6,623 nucleotides of DNA from assembly GCA_964533185.1 (NCBI GenBank), contig CAZHLD010000102.1, positions 1 through 6,623 on the forward strand, written 5' to 3'. Each line of letters starts with the position of its first letter. Positions within the stretch are counted from its first letter, which is position 1. The notes under the pieces are model-generated. The model was given only the letters and a program-made list of their open reading frames with translations. It was not told the origin of the DNA and did no database searches. The position numbers and the translations under genes were made by a program. Positions 1 to 4,668 of this stretch are shown piece after piece. This DNA comes from CAZHLD01 sp964533185 (GTDB lineage: Bacteria; Acidobacteriota; Terriglobia; Acidiferrales; UBA7541).

Positions 1-192
1 GTAATAGTGGTCATCCACATTGCCGTATTCTTTCTTGCGTTTGAGAGCAAAAGGAGGGGAAGTAACGATAAGGTCAACACTATCATTGCCGACAGCCTGC
101 AGAAGATCCCTGGAGTCACCAAGGTAGGCGGCCCCACGGGATGTGGAGTAAAAGGGCTTTCCCAGCTCAGGAAGAAGATGCCTGCTGCTCAA
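1..192 (-). CDS. DNA methyltransferase, N-terminal part (M.PvuII-like, probable N4-cytosine), runs off left edge
   Basis: The minus strand encodes 64 residues with no stop before the left edge. Residues 23-27 read YLGDS, residues 40-48 read DLIVTSPPF, and the block continues ALKRKKEYGN. The S-P-P-F tetrad is catalytic motif IV of amino-methyltransferases. The S-P-P-[FY] form is typical of N4-cytosine enzymes, whereas D-P-P-Y is typical of N6-adenine enzymes. As I recall it, M.PvuII has almost the same SPPFAL.RKKEYGN block near its N-terminus. Motif IV lying ahead of the (unseen) SAM-binding motif fits the beta-class order. The frame is closed upstream by TGA and TAA at 220-225. I chose the TTG at 192 because GGAG lies 9 nt upstream (202-205); TTG at 207 is the alternative. 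It would methylate a specific DNA site using S-adenosylmethionine, either in a restriction-modification pair or as an orphan. Any restriction partner is outside the window. Family is fairly certain; exact start and base specificity are not. Confidence 0.8.
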   Translation of the reverse strand, partial: MSSRHLLPELGKPFYSTSRGAAYLGDSRDLLQAVGNDSVDLIVTSPPFALKRKKEYGNVDDHYY

Positions 193-317
193 TGGGGCAA
201 ACTCCAACGAGCCGAAACCTTATCACTCTGGCGCATTCAAGGCAACAACATGTACTGGCCGGCAGCAATGGTTGAACCAGTGAAACGACGAATTTGGAGA
301 GGCCTTGCTTAAGAGGA

Positions 318-334
318 GCCGACAGACAGTCGGC
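318..334. repeat. Hairpin, first part of repeat unit copy 1
   Basis: GCCGAC (318-323) and GTCGGC (329-334) form a perfect 6-bp inverted repeat around a 5-nt loop. It is followed at 357-364 by GCGCTACA and a G-rich tail, the same arrangement as the hairpin at 511-527, which is followed by CGCTACA and a G-rich tail. It therefore looks like one copy of a dispersed palindromic element and not a gene-specific terminator. Confidence 0.5.
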
Positions 335-420
335 GTGACGGGAGGGGCGCAGCCCGGCGCTACATGGAGGGGGTCAATAGGTGCTGGAGACGGAGCGGAA
401 GGGGATGTGGGCAAAAACAA

Positions 421-459
421 GAGGGTTTCTTCGCCCGCCACGGCGGGCTCAGAATGACA
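421..459 (+). repeat. Dispersed repeat, copy A (TTCTTCGC...CTCAGAATGACA)
   Basis: This 39-bp copy shares its start (GAGGG.TTCTTCGC), its centre (CGC.ACG) and its end (CTCAGAATGACA) with the 38-bp copy at 556-593, in the same orientation. The variable middle of this copy forms a 7-bp stem (GCCCGCC/GGCGGGC, 433-448) with a 2-nt spacer, whereas the other copy has a different middle. Conserved ends around a varying palindromic centre fit a small non-coding dispersed repeat of the kind scattered between genes in many draft bacterial genomes. Membership of a named family is not established here. Confidence 0.65.
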
Positions 460-467
460 CTCGCGGG

Positions 468-504
468 GCGCTGGCGCGTTTCTTGGCTCGTTGGGAGCCA
501 GCGC
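468..504. repeat. Long hairpin between the two repeat units
   Basis: GCGCTGGC (468-475) and GCCAGCGC (497-504) form a perfect 8-bp outer stem. Within the loop, TGGCTC (484-489) could alternatively pair with GAGCCA (495-500), so two exclusive folds are possible. No T-run follows on either strand, so it is not a convincing terminator. Confidence 0.5.
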
Positions 505-510
505 TAGAGT

Positions 511-527
511 GGCGACGTAAAGTCGCC
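511..527. repeat. Hairpin, first part of repeat unit copy 2
   Basis: GGCGAC (511-516), loop GTAAA and GTCGCC (522-527) form a perfect 6-bp stem. The CGCTACACGGGAGG that follows resembles the sequence after the hairpin at 318-334, making this the second copy of the first half of the repeat unit. The second half follows at 556-593. Confidence 0.55.
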
Positions 528-555
528 GCTACACGGGAGGTGGACTAAGGAAACA

Positions 556-593
556 GAGGGGTTCTTCGCTCGCTACGCTCGCTCAGAATGACA
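556..593 (+). repeat. Dispersed repeat, copy B (TTCTTCGC...CTCAGAATGACA)
   Basis: This 38-bp copy is the same-orientation partner of 421-459, with its start 135 bp further on. Its centre is a short imperfect direct repeat (CGCTCGCTA/CGCTCGCTC) in place of the GC-rich stem of copy A. It ends 26 bp beyond the DinB-like gene's stop, so it lies in that gene's 3' flank. Confidence 0.65.
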
Positions 594-619
594 ACCACGG
601 GCGCTAATTCAGCAACCGA

Positions 620-1114
620 CTAACTTCTCTGGAGGCGCTTGAGGAGCTGGATCTGCCCGGAATGGTAGACGTCGTGGCAGGCCACGCCCAGGATGAGGTC
701 AAACGGCGTGGTCTTCACTCCCCGCGCGCGACGCCCCAGCTCGACGGCGGAAAGCTGTTCGACGGCCGCGCGCAGCCGGCGGTGCGCCCGTTCGAGCAAA
801 GCCATGTCTGCTCGCCAGGCCGCTTCGGTGGCCGGGCCGGCGGGCCGCGCGAACCAGTTGCTCCCCTTGAGGGCAAACGAGCCGCGCTTTTCGCCTGTCA
901 GTCGCCGCCATACGGCGTACTTCCAGTACGCGGTGTGGACGGCCTCTTCCCAGATATTGTGCCGCCGCAGCGCAGGACGCCAGGCCGCTTGCCGGGCGTT
1001 CAATCCACGCAGCGAGCCGCGCAAGTTGGTGCCGTGCCAGGCGCGGTGGTCGTAAGCCTCATCGAGCATCCGCAGAAGAATTGCAATTGGTTGGTTGGGG
1101 AAAGTGGCCCTCAT
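620..1114 (-). CDS. DinB/YfiT-like four-helix-bundle putative metalloenzyme
   Basis: The product has 164 residues, close to the usual 150-180 of the DinB superfamily. Members are four-helix bundles that bind a divalent metal through three histidines, and many act as thiol-dependent transferases; the substrate cannot be read from sequence. The three expected histidines are visible: H60 in the NIWEEAVH segment, and H147 and H151 in the CHDVYHSGQIQLL segment near the C-terminus, the H-x3-H-x-GQ signature of the family. There is no signal peptide, so it should be cytoplasmic. I chose ATG at 1114 because AAAGGA lies 8 nt upstream (1123-1128). An in-frame TTG at 1132 would add six residues but has no ribosome binding site. 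The gene appears monocistronic: the nearest same-strand gene ends 231 bp upstream and a repeat follows its stop. No clear promoter is seen. The family call is firm; the specific function is unknown. Confidence 0.88.
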   Translation of the reverse strand: MRATFPNQPIAILLRMLDEAYDHRAWHGTNLRGSLRGLNARQAAWRPALRRHNIWEEAVHTAYWKYAVWRRLTGEKRGSFALKGSNWFARPAGPATEAAWRADMALLERAHRRLRAAVEQLSAVELGRRARGVKTTPFDLILGVACHDVYHSGQIQLLKRLQRS

Positions 1115-1122
1115 GCCGGCAG

Positions 1123-1128
1123 TCCTTT
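1123..1128 (-). promoter_or_regulatory. Ribosome binding site of the DinB-like gene
   Basis: AAAGGA on the minus strand sits 8 nt before ATG at 1114. It decides the start in favour of that ATG over the in-frame TTG at 1132, which overlaps the upstream edge of this site and has no such sequence of its own. Confidence 0.6.
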
Positions 1129-1191
1129 CCAATGGAAGAACACGCCGGCCATTGTACCGCAGGGCAGGGAAGGGGCGTGTCGGGCCGCTAG

Positions 1192-1338
1192 GCCATCAGC
1201 CCATCGCTCGAGCATACGAACTGCCAAGTGGAGTTGGATTTCTGCCGTGGGCCGCCCGGCACCTATCCTTACAAGTGCAGCTTCCACGGCGACCGCGCCG
1301 CCAAAGACATGTCCGGCGTAGTCAAAGTCTCGAGGTAG
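1192..1338 (+). pseudogene. Cupredoxin (plastocyanin/azurin-like) C-terminal remnant
   Basis: An open frame of 48 codons ends in TAG at 1336-1338. Its residues 20-32 read GPPGTYPYKCSFH, followed by GDRAAKDM and SGVVKV. This matches the end of blue copper proteins, where the G-T-Y-x-Y-x-C strand is followed by a loop with the copper ligands Cys, His and Met and then a final beta strand. The candidate ligands are C29, H32 and M40. The C-x2-H spacing is as in plastocyanin, but the H-x7-M spacing is longer than plastocyanin's H-x4-M. Nothing of the N-terminal part, with the first His ligand and the signal peptide, is present: the frame is closed by TAG at 1189-1191, no ATG precedes the motif, and I find no continuation in the other frames. 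It is therefore most likely a decayed or truncated gene. It converges on the TPR gene with 7 bp between them. The resemblance is clear by eye but rests on a short stretch. Confidence 0.6.
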
Positions 1339-1345
1339 GGTTGGG

Positions 1346-2440
1346 TTAGGGCTTTACGGCGGCCGCGCCGTTCTTCTCGATTTCAGCCTTGAGTTGATCC
1401 CGTTTCAGCCGCACCTGCGAAGCGGCAGGATGACGGGGAAAGAGTCTGAGGAAATCCTCCATTGCTACCAATGCGTCCGGAAGTTTCTCCTGCCCCACAA
1501 GGGAATTAATCAGCAGGATGTGCATGCGGGGAAGCTTCTCGTGCAGCGCAATGCCGCGGCGCACCGTTTCCTCGGTGCGGGGCCAATCCCCCAGGCCCCA
1601 ATACATCTCTCCGAACTGGTAGATAACCCTCCAATCATCCGGTCTGAGCATGCGCGCCCGCAGCAGATATTTCTCTGCTTCTCGATAGCGTTTTTCCTGG
1701 CTATGCAGAGTCCCCAAACCCAAACAGGCAGCGAAGAGATTCGCGTCAATCTCTAGGGCCCTTTCGTAAGATTCCCTTGCCGCTGCGGAATCGGAGAGAT
1801 TGGTCTGGGCGGTCGCCAGAGCGGCATAAGCCGCAGCATACTGTGGATAAAGCCGGATGGCCTCCTGGAGATGGTTCAGACTCTGCTCGGATCCATCTCG
1901 CTCCAGCCACGCGAGTCCTTTCTCAAACTCCTTCCGTGCCTTGGCGGGGACTTGCAACGCCCAGACCGGGGCCAGAGGTATGGCGGAAGAGTTGGCGGTC
2001 TTCTCGGTTGGGAACAGGGCAACAACAAGTCCCCGTGAGGACGAGAAGATTAATTCCAGAGTCTGATTCTCCTCGATAAATCCTGGGAGCGAGAACGTCA
2101 GCGTATACCGGCCCGGACCGAGGTTCGTGAACGCAAACGCACCGCCTTCGCGGGTGTAATAGGTGCCCCGCAGCACACCGCGGAAGTCGGTGAGTGAAAC
2201 GAGAACCCCAGAGAGGTTCGCGCCGTCCATCCGGTAAACCACCCGGCCTTCAATGCCTAGAAGAGCTGGTCGCCCCGGGGACCAGATCGTCTCGGGTGGC
2301 TTAGGCATGCCGGGATCTTGGGCAAGGAGCGGGACGCCTAAGAACACTAGGGTAAGGAGCCTAAGGATTTTGCGGGCCGAAGACCGCAGTTTGCTTCCCG
2401 TGCTAGGAACCGGCGGCCGAAGCCGCGATAACCAGTGCAT
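1346..2440 (-). CDS. Secreted TPR protein with carboxypeptidase-regulatory-like domain
   Basis: The product has 364 residues. Residues 17-40 form a signal peptide: a basic K-R-R-K region, a hydrophobic core (ILRLLTLVFLGVPLLA) and a likely cut before QDPG. It is preceded by an unusually long 16-residue leader. No lipobox cysteine is present, so a periplasmic location is expected. Residues 62-130 (GIEGRVVYRMDGANLSGVLV... to LTFSLPGF) look like a carboxypeptidase-regulatory beta-sandwich, the same class that begins the neighbouring receptor. Residues 168-345 hold about five TPR units of some 34 residues, with clear A-x3-Y/F and A-L-E/A-I-R-L-P patterns (AIRLYPQYAAAYAALA, ALEIDANLFAACLGLG, RARMLRPDDWRVIYQF). 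TPRs bind proteins, so a scaffold role is likely, but no enzyme domain is visible. The start is the only ATG ahead of the signal peptide, with a weak AGG 7 nt upstream. The stop of the receptor gene lies 190 bp upstream with a terminator between. Confidence 0.85.
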   Translation of the reverse strand: MHWLSRLRPPVPSTGSKLRSSARKILRLLTLVFLGVPLLAQDPGMPKPPETIWSPGRPALLGIEGRVVYRMDGANLSGVLVSLTDFRGVLRGTYYTREGGAFAFTNLGPGRYTLTFSLPGFIEENQTLELIFSSSRGLVVALFPTEKTANSSAIPLAPVWALQVPAKARKEFEKGLAWLERDGSEQSLNHLQEAIRLYPQYAAAYAALATAQTNLSDSAAARESYERALEIDANLFAACLGLGTLHSQEKRYREAEKYLLRARMLRPDDWRVIYQFGEMYWGLGDWPRTEETVRRGIALHEKLPRMHILLINSLVGQEKLPDALVAMEDFLRLFPRHPAASQVRLKRDQLKAEIEKNGAAAVKP

Positions 2441-2461
2441 GAATCGACCTGCCCTAAGGAT

Positions 2462-2478
2462 CGTAGACCAACTCTACG
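2462..2478. promoter_or_regulatory. Inverted repeat over the putative promoter of the TPR gene
   Basis: CGTAGA (2462-2467) and TCTACG (2473-2478) form a perfect 6-bp inverted repeat with a 5-nt spacer, 22-38 nt before the TPR gene start. It overlaps the suggested -10 box (2471-2476), which is where an operator would lie. It could equally be a chance hairpin. Confidence 0.3.
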
Positions 2479-2499
2479 TCTGATTCGTCACCAAGGCAA
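2471..2499 (-). promoter_or_regulatory. Possible sigma-70-type promoter of the TPR gene
   Basis: On the minus strand TTGCCT (2494-2499) and TAGAGT (2471-2476) are separated by 17 nt, about 30 nt before the ATG at 2440. Both hexamers are only moderate matches to the -35 and -10 consensus, so this is a candidate only. Confidence 0.25.
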
Positions 2500-2582
2500 G
2501 GCTCATGCGTCCCCCGCTGCCTCCTTGGGCCTCGGCAATTCCTCATCCCCATGCTCGGTAGCAGAGAACTCAAACAGCAAAA

Positions 2583-2613
2583 GGGCCGGGCGGCTCAAAG
2601 AGCCGCCCGGCCC
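2583..2613 (-). terminator. Intrinsic terminator of the TonB-dependent receptor gene
   Basis: A perfect 13-bp GC-rich inverted repeat (2583-2595 with 2601-2613) encloses the 5-nt loop CAAAG. It begins 16 nt beyond the receptor's stop codon. On the minus strand it is followed by TTTTGCTGTTTG, a broken U-rich tract. The stem strength and position make termination likely, and separate the receptor from the TPR gene downstream. Confidence 0.75.
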
Positions 2614-2629
2614 GGTTGCGAAGCATCGG

Positions 2630-4513
2630 CTAGAAGAGATACTTCAACGACAAGAAGATCCTCCGGTTGCCGCCGTCGGTGGCCGACTGTTTGGCGAACT
2701 GGGCATTGTTCACGCGCGCCTCGGGGATTCCAAAGTTGCGCGTGTTCGTCAGGTTGAAGAAGTCGAAGCGGAACTGGAGTTTGTGGGACTCCCAGAAGAG
2801 CCGTGTCGACTTCGAGAGGCTGAAGTCCACGTTGCCGATGCCGTCGCTGCGCAGGACGTTGCGTCCCACCGTCCCGTAGCGGTTGGCCAGCGGAACGGAG
2901 CAGGTCCCGGCCGTGGTGCTGCCCGCGTTGAGCGTGCAGTTTGCAACCGCGGACGGGAGCACAGAGAACAGCGAGCGCCCCCCAGCCGCGAGAAGCTCCT
3001 CAACGGAGAGGCTCGAGAAGTTGATCGTCGTGTTTGGGTTCGGCCGGACGGAGTTGCCCACCAGTCCATCAATGCCGCCGAGGACCGCGGCCGGGTCGGT
3101 TCCGTTCAAGGCGCTGAACGGTGAGCCGCTCTGGAGGGTGGCAAACCCACCCACCTGCCAGCCGCCCAGGATGTGTCCGGCCACGCCCGATTGCGTGCGG
3201 AACCAAGGGAGCTCCCACACGCCGTTCACCGAGAAGCGGTGCGGACGGTCGTAGGTGGAGCGACCCCGGTCGTTCCTGCGGTCGAAGGAGTTTTGTGCAA
3301 CGGCCACTTCGCCGGCGGCCGACGCGTTGAAGATCTCCGAAGCGTTGTCGATGAACGCGCTCCAGGTGTAGTGCGCACCCGAGCTGAAGCCGTTTGCCCA
3401 CCGGCGCTCGAACTGGACCTGCATCGAGTGGTAAATCGACGAGGCCGCGTTCGCGCGCAGGCGGATCACGCCGCGGGTGGGATCCACGCGCGGGCAGCCC
3501 GAAATCGTGAACACGCCCGTGGTGGCATTGCGCGTGGCCGGGATCGGGTTGCACTGCGTGCGCGGGTTGCCGTCGATCGTCTGGAACAACGCCGTGCCCT
3601 TTGTGCCGATGTAGCCGACGCGCAGCGAGTAGTTCGACGCAAAGGCCCGCTGCACTTCAAACGAGAACTGCTCTGCCACCGGCGACCGGAAGTCCGCACC
3701 GACGATCGTCCGGGTAAGCAGGTTTGGCGTGCTCAGGTTCGGTTGGACGTTCGCCAGGGCGGTGAAGGCGCTGGGCAGGTTCGTGTTATTGATCGCGGCC
3801 ACGAAGGGGAACGCGCTCGCGATGTTCAAGGCAATGTTCAGGAAGGCGTAGTCGTTCGTGCGGGAGTAGCCTCCCCGCACAACCAGATTGTTGCCGCCGG
3901 TCAGCCAGCCCATCCAGCCCTCGTTCCGCGTGCGCGGGTTCCAGGAGAAGCCGAGGCGCGGCTGCCAGTTGTTCTTGTCGCGCTCGGGCACGGGCGCGAG
4001 CGCAAACGCTGGATTGTTGCCATTGGTGGCCACGATGCCCTTGTTGAGGTCCACCAGGCTGTCCAGGAACATCCCCGGCGTCTCGTAACGGATGCCGTAG
4101 TTCAGCGAGAACGTCGGGTGGATTTTCCAGGTATCCTGCACGAAGAAGAAGTAGTCGTACCAGCGGTAGTTGTTGATAAGCGTACCGCCGGGGAGCGGCT
4201 TGTTGATGTTCGCCGCTTCGGCAATATCATCCACGAAGTTCTGGAGGTTCGCGGTCCCGTCGGCCAACGCCGTGCCGCTGTAGCGCAGCAGCCCGCGGTT
4301 GGTGGGGAAGAAGAAGCTCTGCACGTCGATGCGCCGGAAGTCGATCCCGAACTTGATCGCGTGCGCCCCGCGGGTCCATGCGAACGTGTCCTGGATCTGG
4401 TAGGTGTTGTTGAACCGGAACTGCGGGATGTTCACCGCCAGCCCCAGGGCCGTGCGGGAGGAGGAAGCATTGAAGCCCGTCAGCCCGAGGGGTGTGATCT
4501 CGAGCGAAGGGAT
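2630..4513 (-). CDS. Oar-like TonB-dependent receptor, C-terminal beta-barrel part (same gene as 4614-6144)
   Basis: This is the 3' part of a gene interrupted by an N gap. Numbered on the joined protein it covers residues 493-1119. It is all beta-barrel, with blocks typical of Oar-like receptors: FVQDTWKIHPTFSLNYGIRYE at about 616-636, DRRNDRGRSTYDRPHRF at 903-919, LGGWQVGGFATLQSGSPF at 941-958 and GRNVLRSDGIGNVDFSLSKS at 1042-1061. The protein ends in LSLKYLF; a terminal aromatic residue is the usual recognition signal for outer-membrane barrel insertion by BAM. Four cysteines form two local pairs (813/832 and 1018/1030), probably in surface loops. The frame is open up to the gap, so the GTG at 4435 is internal: it has no ribosome binding site, and family-like sequence (SSSRTALGLAVNIPQFRFNN) runs through it. 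The stop is TAG at 2630, followed by a strong hairpin. Confidence 0.93.
   Translation of the reverse strand: MPSLEITPLGLTGFNASSSRTALGLAVNIPQFRFNNTYQIQDTFAWTRGAHAIKFGIDFRRIDVQSFFFPTNRGLLRYSGTALADGTANLQNFVDDIAEAANINKPLPGGTLINNYRWYDYFFFVQDTWKIHPTFSLNYGIRYETPGMFLDSLVDLNKGIVATNGNNPAFALAPVPERDKNNWQPRLGFSWNPRTRNEGWMGWLTGGNNLVVRGGYSRTNDYAFLNIALNIASAFPFVAAINNTNLPSAFTALANVQPNLSTPNLLTRTIVGADFRSPVAEQFSFEVQRAFASNYSLRVGYIGTKGTALFQTIDGNPRTQCNPIPATRNATTGVFTISGCPRVDPTRGVIRLRANAASSIYHSMQVQFERRWANGFSSGAHYTWSAFIDNASEIFNASAAGEVAVAQNSFDRRNDRGRSTYDRPHRFSVNGVWELPWFRTQSGVAGHILGGWQVGGFATLQSGSPFSALNGTDPAAVLGGIDGLVGNSVRPNPNTTINFSSLSVEELLAAGGRSLFSVLPSAVANCTLNAGSTTAGTCSVPLANRYGTVGRNVLRSDGIGNVDFSLSKSTRLFWESHKLQFRFDFFNLTNTRNFGIPEARVNNAQFAKQSATDGGNRRIFLSLKYLF
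4459..4513 (+). repeat. 55-bp exact duplicate, left side of the gap
   Basis: Identical base for base to 4614-4668. It abuts the first N directly. Both copies encode the same 18 residues of the receptor (IPSLEITPLGLTGFNASS), each in frame with its own half of the gene. It is best explained as the same genomic sequence present at two contig ends. Confidence 0.95.
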
Positions 4514-4613
4514 NNNNNNNNNNNNNNNNNNNNNNNNNNNNNNNNNNNNNNNNNNNNNNNNNNNNNNNNNNNNNNNNNNNNNNNNNNNNNNNNNNNNNNN
4601 NNNNNNNNNNNNN
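4514..4613. other. Assembly gap of exactly 100 N, probably artefactual
   Basis: One hundred consecutive N is the conventional filler for a join of unknown length. The 55-bp flanks are identical, and removing one flank plus the Ns (155 bases) brings the two halves of the receptor into one reading frame with no stop. Left as written, the two halves are in different frames. The true gap length is therefore probably negative, and no sequence is missing. Confidence 0.95.
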
Positions 4614-4668
4614 AGGAGGAAGCATTGAAGCCCGTCAGCCCGAGGGGTGTGATCTCGAGCGAAGGGAT
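4614..4668 (+). repeat. 55-bp exact duplicate, right side of the gap
   Basis: The second copy of the sequence at 4459-4513, beginning at the first base after the Ns. See the gap entry for the interpretation as overlapping contig ends. Confidence 0.95.

Larger units (their letters stand above)
193..619. other. Intergenic region with a cluster of short repeats, no gene supported
   Basis: This stretch separates the methyltransferase start from the 3' end of the DinB-like gene. I find no reading frame with recognisable protein features on either strand. It contains several hairpins and a two-part repeat unit occurring twice in the same orientation (about 318-459 and 511-593), with a further hairpin between them; these are listed separately. 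The promoter of the methyltransferase should lie just above 192. TTGTTG, 17 nt, TGATAA on the minus strand is a weak candidate that I do not list separately. Confidence 0.6.

Noticed and set aside
7..312. Plus-strand frame of 101 codons
   Set aside because: It lies opposite the methyltransferase frame, which has a clear family motif, and its own product shows no recognisable features.
421..593. The repeats as a CRISPR array
   Set aside because: There are only two imperfect copies, with no regular short spacers and no cas genes nearby.
1130..1132. TTG as the start of the DinB-like gene
   Set aside because: No ribosome binding site precedes it, whereas the ATG at 1114 has AAAGGA at 8 nt and still includes all family residues.
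662..1321. Long plus-strand frames opposite the DinB-like gene
   Set aside because: They are Arg-, Pro- and Ala-rich antisense shadows typical of GC-rich coding sequence. The DinB-like frame has the three family histidines.
4433..4435. GTG as the start of a separate 601-residue protein
   Set aside because: The frame continues upstream to the gap with receptor-like sequence, there is no ribosome binding site, and a barrel without plug and signal peptide makes no sense as a stand-alone gene.
4480..4513. Extension of the N-terminal receptor frame through the Ns to about 4480
   Set aside because: Reading straight through 100 N puts the left flank in the wrong frame. The correct frame is obtained only by collapsing the duplicate flank.
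4459..4668. The 55-bp repeats as a target-site duplication of an insertion hidden in the gap
   Set aside because: Target duplications are usually 2-14 bp. A 55-bp perfect match abutting both ends of a standard 100-N filler is better explained by contig-end overlap.
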